A stretch of DNA of 64,000 bases from Pseudorasbora parva. Lineage: Eukaryota > Chordata > Actinopteri > Cypriniformes > Gobionidae. Shown piece after piece: positions 1-12,414 of this stretch. Location: positions 23,261,950-23,325,949 of the forward strand of contig NC_090177.1 in NCBI RefSeq assembly GCF_024679245.1. The letters are read 5' to 3'. The notes under the pieces were generated by a model that was given only the letters and a program-made list of their open reading frames with translations, searched no databases and had not been told where the DNA came from. Positions within the stretch are counted from its first letter, which is position 1, and the number at the start of each line of letters is the position of its first letter. A program made the translations under genes and the position numbers.

Positions 1-30
1 TGCAGTGGCTTGCAAAAGCATTTAGACCCT

Positions 31-167
<137 letters not shown>

Positions 168-587
168 CTCGTGATCTGGTTTCTGCTGCAGTTGCTAAAT
201 TGCAGTGTTGTGTCCCTGTGTCTGTCTCGTGAGGCCGACGGCTTGCTGAGGCCACATGATGGCAGGAATTCCTGGCTTCTTTAGGCCTGATGTAATCTCT
301 AATACAGGCTTTCAGGAAGCAGGGGAAAAACATACGCGCATACACACACACACACCTGCCAGCTGGCACTCCCGTGCGCCTGTACGCCTCTGACACACTT
401 CAGAACCCAGAAACACAAGTGCTGCATTAAACTCACAGATCAAATTAATGTGTTTACAGGTCGCAAAGTTTGTCTGAACTAGTTTAACTGTTTAAGTTAA
501 CTGGGAAAATTTGAATGTCTGAAACATTTATACATTTAAAATAAATACAGTACTAGAGGAGAAAACCACTATGCATATAGTAGCATC
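168..587. other. Non-coding DNA, nothing recognised
   Basis: AT-rich sequence with one short CA run near 341-355. I see no exon, repeat family or regulatory signature. Confidence 0.5.
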
Positions 588-821
588 ATTTAAAGGGATA
601 GTTTAGACCTAAAAATGAAAACTCTGTCATTATATACTTGTTCTAAACCTACTTCTTTCTTTTCAAAAGAAGATATTTTGAATACAAAAAAACATACAAT
701 TCCACTATATTAAAAAAGACATTTCTTAAAATATCTCCTGTTGTATTTCACAGAAAGCCATAAACCTTTGGAAAGACATGAGGGTGCATGAGTTAGTAAG
801 TATAAAACTATCCTTTTAAAT
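588..821. mobile_element. Short foldback MITE-like element
   Basis: The ends are inverted copies of each other: ATTTAAAGGGATAGTTT on the left and the complement of AAACTATCCTTTTAAAT on the right. The interior resembles a common cyprinid non-autonomous DNA transposon with a start like AAAGGGATAGTTCACCC, here decayed. No coding capacity. Family placement is from memory. Confidence 0.65.
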
Positions 822-1014
822 ATGCATGGTCTTCTTTAGATTTCTTTAGATCCAGTTTCTAAAAAACAAGTATTTTTCACGTTTTTGGCAAGATATGTCA
901 AACATATGTAAAAGCACTCTGAATGTAGCTAGAGTTATTGAACCTAATTTAAGAAGAAAAAAAAAAATCACTAAGGGCAGTTCAAATTTTGAATAACAAG
1001 AATCAGACACTCAC

Positions 1015-4000
1015 CTTACTGCTGAGTCAGGGTCTCCTATCGTCTCCAGGACATCTGGATATGTTTCTGTAAAAGAAGCACATGTTTTGTTTTTGTTTTT
1101 TACCACCGTCTGCACTGTTTTTTTCTCGTCCTCCTTCTCCCACGGTTGTGTCACTAAGTACAGGAGTCATTTCATTCCAAGGGAAAGTACTGCTAAATGT
1201 CAATGGCAAAACTTGTTTGTTCATTTATTGAGCTAATTAAACTATTACTGTGCCAGCAAGCTCCCCTCTGTGATTTTAGTTCAGCTGTTGGTATTTCACT
1301 GTTAGAAATAATATAAAAATATATTTTGTTAACATTAAACAGGGTGGGTTAAGTCAATGGAAACCACAGAATGAGTAGAGCTTAATCAATCAACAAACAA
1401 ATACAAATAAAATTGCTATTATGTTCAGAAATACATTTTTAGACTAGATATATTTTACGTTTAAGATGCCATGTTCTTAAAACCATATAAAATATAATTC
1501 TCATAATTGTATTTATGGGTGTGTTCACACTTTGCAAGGTAGGTTTGATTAAAACGAACTCTGGTGCATATTGCTATGATAGTGTGGTTCATTTGAATAA
1601 GTGTGAACACTGCCATCCGAACCCTTGTGCTCACCAAACAAGCAGAGCAAGACACCTGAAAAGGTGTCTGAAAAGCATACCTGTTTTTTTGCTCTGATAG
1701 GAGCTATGTTGCCCATTACAGTTCGGTACAGGCATCAGAAACAGTCTCCTTGCAGAAGATCTTTGTTTGTGTGCAACGGAGGAATTCCAGGAACTGTTTT
1801 GACTCCTTTACACATTTTATAAGCTTTTCAAAAGTTCTCAGCTAGTCAAAAAGCCACAATACAACGCTCATACATATACACATACGAGTGCTTTTAACCA
1901 CAGAACATAGCATTGTTTCGAATGTTTGGTATGTTTTGCGCAAAATGTGTTTTTTGTTGTTGTGTATCTTCTTTAGGTTCGGTCTTAAAAATGACAGCGT
2001 GAACACTAAGAACCAGGACTAAATGTATTATTTTCTTTTTTTGGACGGCCAATCTACAAGTTTAAACACCCTAATACGTAAACTGAACAATGTGAATAAA
2101 TTAGGTTGTTAGCTATACATTTAAGTCCATATCAAAACCTTATATAATGTGACAACTATATTAAGAAATATATCAGACACATATAAATAACTTTTTCAAT
2201 TTCAGGGAAATTTATATTTTTGTCACATTTATGAGCATTTTTGCCCTGAGCCCTTTCTGTTCTGACCTTAATAGCAATAGATAATATTTAAAGAATGACT
2301 AACAATAGGCAAACATTTTTGAGAACAACTGATTTTCATTAAATAAAAATATCTTAAAATAAAAAAGACAGAAAAAGGAGGGAAACCGGAAAAGCTCATA
2401 GGGGACTGACAGGTGCAAAACAGTTTGTTTACCCCAAAAAAGCTAGAACCTCAAGTCTTTGCAAGGCTATATGGGGAGACAAAGTGCAAACATTGCATTT
2501 CTAAACAATATCGGTTTACTCAAGGGACTGTTGATCAATGCAAGCTCTATTTGTAGAGCTAGAATACATTAATAATTCACACAGCCCACCTTTCAGCCAG
2601 TAAAATACATTACTATCAGCACACTGATGCTAGTGGCAACAGCAGAGGTGCTTACGAGTTAACCATGGTTCATGACCGTAACCAACTTTGGTCACTGAAA
2701 AAATTTACAGACGTCAGTGAGTGCATAAAACAAGACATCTCACCTTTTGTCTCAGCAGGGGTCGTGTCATCAGAAGACCAATCAGCCGTGGTCAGGTCAG
2801 AGATCTTCCAGAGAGGGAGGAAAAACTTTAGTTCATATGTGTTTGTGCATACAACACAAAAGTCACAAAGGGATCCATTATTCTTCCATTGCTTCAGATT
2901 GATTTTCTCTATTTTTAAGGTCAGCAGTATTTGTTCATGGAGCACCAAAGGTGATGAGCGCAGAGTCATTAAACAATTGGATCAATAACCTCTGCGAAAA
3001 TCAGCTTACATTTAAACACAGAGGCGGAAATAATGTGACTCTTAAAGAAATGAATTAATGGCAAAGAGAGACACCAATGATTTGTATAGCCTTTACATTT
3101 CAGTTTAAACTGCAGCTCATAAATCAAAATAAATCAATTTTGTAGCCAATGACACTGTCTCTTTGTATTTTAAATATTACATTTAGTTTTTTTGGTCTTG
3201 TTTTAAGTTTAGTTTTTTAAAGCATGGATTTTACTGCATTTTGTTAGATTAATTCCTAAAGCTAGAATGAAAATGCCTATGGTGTAAGAAAAAAAAACTT
3301 AATTCAAGACATATTCTCCTAAAACCTTTAAGTTTTAATGTTTAGATGTTTTTTTAAATGGAAACATACATTTACTGAAAAATTATTGTACGCATTCATT
3401 GTAATGGTGTACTTTTAAGCATGCTGTCATTATAAAAAAGCAAGAACATTTTGAATAAAAGCACTTCTGTTCTTAAATAAGCTACACATGAGAAGTGACA
3501 CACTTACCTGTGGATTTTGGATGGTTGTCAGTTCAGTCTTCTAAATATCCATACAGTTTATAGAGTGCTGTTTTCGTCTTTCACCGGTCAGCTGGATGAG
3601 AAACAGTTACTGGTGACCACAGGTCTCAACTCCCTCCTGACAAGCCGGTACAAGTCAAGGCATGTTCTTGTTGCTCTGCAAAGCGCCCTCTGCTCTAGCT
3701 TCAACAGAGAACTGGAGGAGGAGCAAAGAGAAAAGAGAAGACTTCACATTAGAGGTGACAGGACAAATCAGAGATACCTCTCACTCAGAGGTCACTGTAC
3801 TGTTTTTACAGGCATGTTCAGACTGTCACTGTGCAATACAGTACATGAATTAGTGACTCAGACAGGATGTGTAAGTAAAGTTACATACAGACGCACAAGA
3901 AAACAATTATGCCAAGGTCAGTAAAGTAACATGATGGCTATTATTTAAAGAGGTTAAACTATTATATTTCATTTACACTTATCTCTGTGCACAGGCATTT

Positions 4001-4767
4001 CAGCCCATTCACGTAAGTGGGATTAAAGATATATAGCATAACAGAATTGCCACAGTAGGATTTCCTATACTATTTTATAGTTTTTTTGTTAAACATTTCA
4101 ATTGAAACAATTTTTTAAAGATACAACATTTAAGTTACAAGATACAACATTTCTTTGATTAAGAGAGGGCTTAACATAAGCGTAGTACAATGAATAAATC
4201 TATTAAGCATAGCATAAGTGTAGTACAATTAATAAATATATTACAATTTTCTAGGTTTTCATTTAAAACAGCATTAGAAGAGTGAGTGTCTTACAAACTC
4301 AAGTGTTAACTTTTAATCTGTTTTTGTCAATGACACACACAGTAAGTCCGGTTTGTTCCCTGAGGGAGATATTAATGGGACCCTGCTCTGCTCCCCCTGG
4401 TGGTGAAGTTCCTACTGCACCAAAGTTCAAATTCAAGGTATGTAGTGTTCTGCTATAAGCTCATTTTAATTAAATAAAAAAACAACAACAAAGATATATA
4501 AGTATAAAATAAAAAAATCGAAATATAAAAAAAACCTAAAATATTGTATATGCATTTATATAATAATAATAAGTAATATACTGTATGCATCTGAAAATAA
4601 AATAATAATGTTCATGATAACACTATAACAATTAATAATGCATTTTAAAACTTGTTGGATAGAACATAAAAGCATAGCATATTACAAATACATGTGCAAT
4701 TTTGCTTAAATTAAATGATTGAATCACAAATATTTACACTTACCCAAATCCTCAATAGAATACGCAT
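1015..4767 (-). CDS. Candidate 5' coding exons of an unidentified gene
   Basis: Four exon-like blocks on the minus strand share one open frame. The first ends at 4744 and has an ATG at 4767-4765 (MRILLRIW). Next come 3540-3508 (33 nt, KTELTTIQNPQ), 2804-2744 (61 nt, ISDLTTADWSSDDTTPAETK) and 1066-1015 (52 nt, ETYPDVLETIGDPDSAV). Donors are GTAAGTG, GTAAGTG, GTGAGAT and GTGAGTG. Acceptors of blocks 3 and 4 follow pyrimidine-rich tracts; the acceptor of block 2 is weak. Blocks 3 and 4 are each open in only one frame, and those frames join correctly (phase 1). The predicted chain is acidic and Ser/Thr-rich, and I do not recognise the protein. Skipping blocks 2 and 3 also keeps a frame open (block 1 read as IIYVDAYSIEDL). 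The gene would continue left of the window. Short exons like these can arise by chance, so this is a hypothesis. Confidence 0.33.
1515..2010. mobile_element. Decayed non-autonomous DNA transposon
   Basis: Imperfect inverted ends: GTGTTCACAC at 1521-1530 and GTGAACAC at 1999-2006. The interior resembles a dispersed cyprinid repeat whose ends read like a promoter-distal GTTCACAC box. No intact ORF; short frames inside are not genes. Confidence 0.5.
2063..2740. other. Non-coding DNA, nothing recognised
   Basis: AT-rich with no repeat family or exon that I can support. Confidence 0.45.
3541..4743. other. Non-coding DNA with a short duplication
   Basis: Mostly AT-rich. At 4176-4242 a segment around AAGCGTAGTACAATGAATAAA is followed by a close second copy (AAGTGTAGTACAATTAATAAA). 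Otherwise nothing recognised. Confidence 0.5.
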
Positions 4768-4942
4768 CCACGTAAATGATTTCTCAGATATTAGCCAGCA
4801 CTGATTTATGAAACACAAACCCTAATTAAAGTGAATCACCAGAGCAGTAACGCACGAGCCCAGCGCTCTAGAAAAACTTCATCACCAGGCAGAGTTGCAG
4901 TGCAGCGGCACAGCTCAGCAACGTAGTAAATGTAACGCTGTG

Positions 4943-4977
4943 GCCTCTCTCTCTCTCACGCTCTCTCTCTCTCTGCA
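4943..4977. repeat. CT-rich low-complexity tract
   Basis: Two CTCTCT runs ending in CTGCAG. On the plus strand this mimics a polypyrimidine tract plus acceptor; on the minus strand it sits just upstream of the candidate first exon ending at 4744. Confidence 0.8.
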
Positions 4978-5582
4978 GTCTAGTCAACTGTATGTTACAG
5001 TCCTAGGACTGCACTTCACTGGATTGCAGCAGTCCAAGAGTGATGACCTTACCAATAAAAAGAGCAGAGTCACAAATGCCAGCGTTTCCATTTCCATCAG
5101 CACGCACCGTCCTGTAGCTCACCTTCACCCTTCTCATTTACCCCCCCTCTGATTGTTTCGCCCCATTATGAGGTGGCCGAAGTAACACATTTTGTTCTTT
5201 CCATCCTTATTTGAATGTTGGACATGTAAACATTCCTGTGGCGTGTCAGTCAGAGCTGACTGATGGCTTTTGGATGCAGATGCTGCAGTGGCCATTAAGC
5301 CACTGGCGCCAAATTTTGCAGAGCGTGCTAACTGGCCTACTCTCTGCTGCATTGGAGCCTTGTTCCATTTTAGTTAGTAAAAAAATCTCTTTATGGATCT
5401 AAAGTGTTGTACAATGGCGCTTTAATTGGTCGGCAGATTATGTGAAGCATATATGCATCATGAGCATATATGCTCGCAATACTATGAGAGGTTGGGGGGC
5501 AAGCGTGGAATCCTTACTCCTCAGCAAGATCAAAGCTTGCTGCATTGATTACATCATCGGAACTAGAGCACTAGTATGGGAC

Positions 5583-5625
5583 AATGCACCATTGGGTTGG
5601 GGGGGTGGGGGGTGGGGGGTGGAGT
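5583..5625 (+). repeat. G-rich tract with G-quadruplex potential
   Basis: Several runs of three to seven G separated by single T bases. The composition fits a G-quadruplex, but no function is shown. Confidence 0.6.
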
Positions 5626-7311
5626 AAGAAGGCTAACCTAGCTGTTCTGTCTTTTTTTCTGTCAGGAGGGCATATCCACAATCTGGGCTGCCAAACTCCA
5701 GATGAGCAATAGACTTCCGTAACATCCTTCCATTAACTTGCTTTCCCTGTTTCTCTCTCTCATCGTCCACGTGACCATGTAGCTGCCTGTCTTGCTGCTG
5801 CCACATCTCAGCAGTGCTGCAGGAACTGTGCTGCAGGACACTGCAGGGTATCCGTTCTCCCTCACGTCCTTACTCTCAATCTGTAACTTTTCATGAGGAA
5901 ACAGTGATGAAGGAAAAGTAGTCGTTTTGTAGGGGGAAAGGTTTGTACGTTCGCGTCATTCTGTACCTCAGAGCAGATCTCGAGAGAATGGGGGAGGAAG
6001 AGTAAGAGGAGATGGGAGGATGGGTGTTAAAGAACATCAGGTGAGTGCGGCAATACGCTTTTTGGCTGAGCAGCAGCAACCTCCCTCCCCCCACCCCCCC
6101 TTTGGTGTGCTCCATGAGAAACTGCAGTTTCTGCTAATGATGTCAGGCAGCGGATCTGACAGTGATATATCACTCCTCACATTCCTACTGTATACAGATC
6201 TAATCCTGCCCTATAGCTTGCAATATGCACAACCGCGGCCGTTCTTCAAAGTCAGTTGGGATGGATGGGTTATGCGCGCAACCTGAGTTGAACTCATCAC
6301 CGCAGAGTTCATGTGCCGGTAATAAGCACTACGTTCAAACTTAAATCTACACAGTCCGCTAAAGTATCACAACATAATCCTGCTACATTGAATAAACATA
6401 ACTATCACACACATTAACTCACGTATGTAGGTGGTCAAACTATAACAAACGCGCAACATCCCCATCAGATTTCATTACGCTACAGAGAATAAACTAAATA
6501 TGATGCATTTCCCATGTTTAAGCATGTGTCAATAGTTGAGCAGAGAGTGAGCTGAAGCAGAAAAAGACCTGCAGTGAAAGAGTTATGAGTCCCCCCCACC
6601 GCTTTATTTGAGTCACTCTCGCTTGTTCTCGGATGGGACGGTTAGTGAGAGTGTGGCACCGTCCGACAGAGAGTGTGAAACACACACGTTAATAAACACA
6701 GTTCAAGCTGGGACCCTTATGCACCTGGCCAAACCAGTCTGTCAAAATCTTCTGTCCGAGTACCCTAAGAGTCGATGGTGGTGACAGTTGCTAGCTAACA
6801 CACTCGCACACTGCGCTCTGTCCTCCCTAGGCCGTCCTAAAACGTTACTTCCTTTTTCCCATCTGCTGCAAGTTCTTTAACTCTTTCCCTTCCTGGTACT
6901 CTGGATGCAAGACAAACTGCTGCATCAGTACTTCAAGCTAGACAACACAACAAAGTGCAGCAAAGTATGGCATCCTAAACCAGAATATGTCTGGCCTACA
7001 TCTTTTATTTATCCCTGTAGGCGTAATTTCTATACCGGCACTGATCCTAATTCAAGCTTGTGCGTCTTTTTTTCCTGTGCTAAGTGCTCTCGCTGGTATC
7101 CCGCATGCAACTGCGTGTGCTAAGATTAACAGTAAGACCGCAGTAGATCACTCATCATGTAGGTCATTGCAAACGGGTCCTTTAAGACCTATAAGAGCAG
7201 GTAAGTGAATAATTCTGAAATTAGACAGAACCCCCCCCGTGATTGGGTAAAAAGTTCAACATGCGTCCTCTAGCCCTGCAGAGAAAGACAAACTTCCACA
7301 TACTCACTCAG
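5626..7311. other. Non-coding DNA, nothing recognised
   Basis: Relatively GC-rich for this window, with scattered splice-like sites (for example a CTGTCAG acceptor near 5664 and a CAG/GTGAGTG donor near 6041, both plus strand). I could not build an exon chain. Confidence 0.4.
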
Positions 7312-7610
7312 CCTCCGCTCCTCTCCGGGTCTTGCAGGGATGATGCAGAAGCAGCCGTGTCTTCTCCTCCGGTGGTGTAAAGTTGACTGCAGCATTGCCT
7401 GCTGAATGGAATGACATTGTTCGCTTTCTCTCCCTGCTTCATTCTCCTGCTCCCTCTCTCTCTTTTTCTATCTCTTGCTCCCCCCCTCCTCTCTGCGCGC
7501 TCACTGGCAGTACAAACTGCACAGCTCAGCAGTGTTCTCCCACTGCCGCAGCAGCTCCTGCATGAGCCTTGCGTATCCGAGTGTGCCGTGACTTTTAAAG
7601 GGGAATGCAA
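7312..7610 (-). promoter_or_regulatory. Candidate promoter and first exon
   Basis: On the minus strand a purine-rich, CpG-containing block ends at a consensus donor (CTGA/GTGAGTATG, boundary near 7311). An ATG in good context (AACAATGTCATTCC) opens a frame starting MSFHSAGNAAVNFTPPEEK that runs through the donor with two bases left over. This frame does not join in phase to the candidate exons at 1-5 kb, so it may be a separate 5' exon, a non-coding first exon, or nothing. The protein is not recognised. Confidence 0.3.
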
Positions 7611-7665
7611 CCTCCAGGGTCAATGTGTGCCTCATCGCCACCCCCCTACACTCTCACTATGATGA

Positions 7666-7741
7666 CCCCCCCACCACCACCACCTTCCCCCGCAGCAGCT
7701 GGTCAAGACATTCCTTAAAAAAAGGTGGTGGTGGAGGGGGG
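7666..7741. repeat. Inverted repeat of CCACCACC / GGTGGTGG
   Basis: The arms at 7666-7686 and 7722-7741 are complementary except for one base; each is a strand-asymmetric homopurine or homopyrimidine-rich run. A 35-base loop lies between. Flanking G-rich runs continue to 7770. Confidence 0.75.
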
Positions 7742-7770
7742 AGGGGGGATACGCAGGAGGGGGGGCATAT

Positions 7771-8926
7771 AACTACCTCAATTCCTTCGGATTAAACGGG
7801 TGACCCTTTTTTAAACTAAAGTGTGCTATGCTCGTAGTGCGGACACCATCCATCTTAGCTGCTGACACTGGCCCAAATCCGCCTAATGAGGCTATGTGGC
7901 CGATTTCGTCAGGTGGATTTAAAAACGATGGATGGTGAATGGAATGCAAATGGCTGTGAGAAAATGTTTGTAGCGATGGTGACAAAAAAACCTGAAATAC
8001 AAAACCAGGATCTTGAGAAACTAGATCTGGGGTGTTTGAGGTGTATCATTGCTTCCATTGCAACCAGGAGGTCAACTGTCTGGGAGTGAGAGAGATACAT
8101 TACGAGCGGTGTGCAACATTATATTGGGCAGACCACGAAACGTTTTGACAATCAAGATGATTGAGGCTTCATGTTCCATTCGTCATACGTTCTAAATCCT
8201 GACTTGCACATTGGGAGATCTGACATTAACGTAACTTCTAACAGAGGGGGTTTTGAGAGGGCTGACCCGCTTTGTGTACAGTAAATCAATCGTAACTCTT
8301 TGCATCAGCAAAGCTGGAGCTGCCACCCTGCAGCGGATTTTTCCCCCATACCTGCTCTTATTCCGTGAAGCACAACGTGTTGGGTCGGAAAGCTAAGCGC
8401 ATCAGATACTACTGCAGAAAGCTCACCGAGCTGCATTTACTCCTGTTCAATGAAATACCGGAAATACATGATCAGGAGTTCACTGGTCAAGGCCGAGCTC
8501 ACAAGACCATGACCTCTGGATAATATATAAATGGCTGCAGCATATTGGGAGCCGGTGGGGGGCTTTGTAGAAATGGCAGATGTCATCATATCTGTATTGA
8601 TTGGTGACCTGCGAGTTTGCCCAGTGGAACAGAAAGCGATCGAGCAAAAAACTCAGTGCTGATATTGCACATCTGCGTGGCTACGAGCGCACTTTTCAGT
8701 TTGTTCTTCAATCGTTTAGGCAAAAATTCAAAATCATACTTTGGGAGGTAGGGAGAAGTATTAATGAAACACCCTAAACCTTTCACATCCTCACTGAGCC
8801 ATTCAAATGATTTAAGGTGTTTACTTTCCTCTGTCTCATCTGTGACATCAAAGAAAGATCATGGACAGAAAACCTGGATGATTACACCTACTGATGCCTT
8901 TGTATACACGTGATAGACTGATATAC
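7771..8926. other. Non-coding DNA, nothing recognised
   Basis: Mixed-composition sequence without an exon chain or repeat family that I can name. Confidence 0.45.
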
Positions 8927-8996
8927 ATTCATATTTTACATTTAAAAAAATTCTATTAGCAGATGCTATTATCTAGAGCGACTTACCAATAAGAAA
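8927..8996 (+). repeat. Fragment of a dispersed teleost SINE-like core
   Basis: The segment resembles, with decay, the widespread fish motif that reads like TTAGCAGACGCTTTTATCC followed by AAGCGACTTAC. It is too short to place in a named family. Confidence 0.5.
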
Positions 8997-10086
8997 TACA
9001 ACATCAGCAATTCATCCTAAGGAGGCAGTAACATGAGAAGTGCTGCAATACAAGGCTTCATGATTATATGAGAAATACAGAATAAAACAGAGATTTAAAT
9101 TTGTATTTTTAATACAAATATTGTGTAAACGCTTAAATGAAAAAACACTGACATTAATATTATTAAATGATTATACTGTGTATTTAATGTAATATTACGG
9201 CAACTATTCATTGTAGTCATAAATAGTCATTAACTAGCAAATATCAGCTGATATATTGGTTCATTTTAACATTTGTAATTGAAATAGTTTGTGTAAAATC
9301 AATGGTCAAATAATTAAGGTTTACATTTGTCATACTATTAGATTTTTTTATTAATGTAATACATGTAATACCATTTGCTCAACACTTATTTTTACTATAT
9401 AATAAAAAATATTTAAAATATGTATATAATAGTAATTGTTTATTATAAATTATCTGGTCCTCAGCCACCCCGCTCTCTAGATATCAGCATCATCCATTAA
9501 AAAAACTCATATTTGAGCAACCACTCATTTGTGCACATGCACCTTTCAGCAGTGCTGGTGCGCTGCGTCTCTCCTCTGAGCATCCTGTGCTGACTTTGAC
9601 ACAGATAGAAATGCCTTCACCAGCATCTCCTTCATGAGCAGTGCATTTTGGTAATGGCATCTCCATTGATAAATAAAACATGAGTGAAGGGCCCTTTTAC
9701 ATGGCTGATCACATTACCCCTCGCCTCACCTGACGCTCTGAGTCAGCTGTCAGAGTGTCCCCTTCCGCCTCCGCACGACTCTGGGATTATAGCTGGTCCT
9801 GAATACCCACAGGAGCAGCTTCATCACCAGCATCTGAGAACTGTTCACAGTACAAGATGTGTTAAGAAAGCAATCATGTATTGCATTATGCATCATTTCC
9901 AATCAAGCTATGATTTTGTCAAATAATGCAAAAAAGTACAACATAACCTACATACACTACAGTTCAAAAAAAAAAAAAAAAAGTTCACCAAGGCAGCACT
10001 TAAATGATTAAAAATATAGCAACTCTGTGAAATATCATTACAATTTAAAACTGTTTTATATATTTAGAATTGCAATTTATTCATGT
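8997..10086. other. Non-coding DNA, nothing recognised
   Basis: AT-rich to 9460, then a more GC-balanced block to about 9850 with no supported exon. A poly(A) run lies at 9966-9982. Confidence 0.45.
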
Positions 10087-10425
10087 GATGGCAAAGCTGA
10101 ATTTTCAGCATCATTACTCCAGTCTTCAGTGTCACATGATCCTTCAGAAATCATTTTAATATGTTGATTTGCTGTTCAAGATACATTTCTTATTATTATC
10201 AATGTTTAAAACAGTTGTGCACCTTATTTTTGTTTGTTTTTTTGTGTGTGTAAAAACTGTGATACCTTTAGTTTTAGGATTTGTTGATGAATAGAAAGTA
10301 CAAAAGAACAGTACTTATTTTCAATCTTTAGTAACCATGTAAAATACTTTACTGTCATGTTTGATCAATTTACTACATCTTTGGTGCATCTTTGTTTATT
10401 GATTAGCAAATGCTACAGTTCGGCT
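10087..10425 (+). repeat. Cyprinid SINE-like dispersed repeat, copy 1
   Basis: Contains the characteristic block GCTGAATTTTCAGCATCATT followed by ACTCCAGTCTTCAGTGTCAC and ATGATCCTTCAGAAATCATT, then the downstream part down to a GATCAATTTA segment. A second copy lies at 31103-31345 and a short fragment at 48990-49037. I recognise the family from cyprinid genomes but not its exact name. The copies here are diverged and contain indels. Confidence 0.75.
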
Positions 10426-10769
10426 TGCACTGCTCCGCGCCTCCAACAAAAGATTTCTTTTGATCGGAGCGATCAATGCAAGAGACTCAAGAATGGAGTG
10501 AAAGTGCCCAGGTGGAGCAAAGAGGCAAATCGACTGATCTGTTCAGTTCTGTTTCATCTGTACATAGTCTACTGTAGATTTGTCTTTGTTTACTTATGTA
10601 CGCATTAAACTGCTAGCAAATGTTAGCAGTAGCACCCATTACTATCAACACTCAGAATACAGTATGCTAAAGGACATCATTATTATCTATTGTAAAGTTA
10701 CAGTAGAAATTTAGTAGACACATACTTACATGGTTTTATATAGGTTTAGAAGACACTAAGGTAGACCAC

Positions 10770-11000
10770 ACAGAATGTAACCATGGTTATACTACATATA
10801 AAACCAAAAAGCATGGCTACTATAGTTAAACTATGTAACCACACATTAACCATGGTTTTGCTACACCAATTATAGTTTAACCTTGAAATTTGTAGTAAAA
10901 CTGTGGTTATACAAATGGTGAACACTCTGCCCCCCCCCCCCCCCCCCCAAAAAAAAACCATGGTTACTATACTTTTACTAAAACCATGGTTCATTTTTTG
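10770..11000. repeat. Array of ACCATGGTT-type palindromic motifs
   Basis: At least four copies of the self-complementary core CCATGG in contexts such as TAACCATGGTTA recur at irregular spacing, with a run of about 20 C at 10930-10949. This looks like a decayed palindromic repeat element common in cyprinids. Confidence 0.65.
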
Positions 11001-11530
11001 TAAGGCAAAATATGACTTATTATAATCCAATAACATATTCAGTATTAGGATTTTTCTATAAGGATATTGTCATGATGTGGTTATCATTGTTCTAATTTTG
11101 AGATTTAGGGAATTCAAAAAATTGAGTATTTAAATAATTTTAAGATAAAACAATAGCACATGGTCGTAACAAAATACTTTAAATTTAACTAAAATAAATG
11201 TGGAAACAAGGTGGAGATAGTTGAAAAAGTGACAGGAAAAGTGACAGGTACAAGAAAATCAGCTAAAAAAGTAAATACAAACACGCACGCTCGAGAGAGA
11301 GACAAAAACAGATTGACTTATTCTGCATGGCCCTAGCTTAAGGATTGAAAACTTTTTATGTGACGGCATACACAAAATAGAGTTTGTATGTGTATGGGAT
11401 GGCCTGGATGAGTGTGAGATTTGTTGTTCATATCATTAGCTAACAACATTTAAAATTTAAGTTATTTTGCATTAATGACGTGAGGTCCAGTTAGCAGTCT
11501 GACACTAAAACAGGTAGTATTAATGGTTAC

Positions 11531-11603
11531 TTTTTACATATCAGAGCCCATACTTTACTTTAACTTGCGGTTAAAGTAAAGTATGGGCTCTGATATGTAA
11601 AAA
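11531..11603. repeat. Perfect 34-bp palindrome with 5-base loop
   Basis: The arm at 11531-11564 is the exact reverse complement of 11570-11603, separated only by TTGCG. Outside the arms, GTCTGACACT (11498-11507) partly pairs with AGTGTAGTCAGAC (11604-11616), so the structure may once have been longer. No gene is visible around it. Confidence 0.97.
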
Positions 11604-11616
11604 AGTGTAGTCAGAC

Positions 11617-12414
11617 TTCAACTTTTACCAGAGTCTTTTTAAACATAATTAACTGTACTTCTATTCTTGAGTGAAGGATGTGTATACTTTTGCCACCTCT
11701 GGGTGAATGTATGTCCACTGTTGAGGACTGTTGAAAAAAAACTGTGCATATTTTTCTAACTATACAGAGACACACGTTTGCATAGTTGAAGAAACACAAA
11801 CAATGTCTTTGTTTTGTTTTTTAGTTCTTGGCAATCATATGTCTGTACTATTATACAATAAAGGTACATTTGGTCTGATTTACTTACAGTAATACTAATA
11901 GAGACATAAACAGACACAACAGGTCTATGTCTAACAGAAAACAGAGGTTAATTTTCAGATCTCATAAACTCAGATTGGAAGTTCTAACTGAAAACCCATG
12001 TGTCTACAATAGCAGCTCCCACTTTGGTCTGACAGAGCCAGCTGTCCTCCAGAAGAGTAGCTGCAGCCCCTCTCCCTCTCTCATTCATCCCATCCCTACC
12101 TCTCACAACCAGCTGAATGGATTAACTAATTGACAGAGAGTAGGAATTCAACTAGCCTGTGTACCGCTCAGCCGACCTCTTTTTTTGAAGCAGGCAAGAT
12201 CTCTCTCAAGGCCTAGGACTGCAGCAGAACTAGCATAGGCTAACCGCTTATATTAGACACATCTTAGATGAGCAAATCTGAGAAATACAGCAGGCAAATT
12301 AGAGCTATGGAGATTTTTAAAAAGATAAACGGAATAATCTTATGATATAAGAATTCTGACTGTTACTATAAATATCCTTACATTTTGTCGGTAACACTTT
12401 AAAAAGTTTGATTA
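11617..12414. other. Non-coding DNA, nothing recognised
   Basis: No supported exon or repeat family. Confidence 0.45.
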
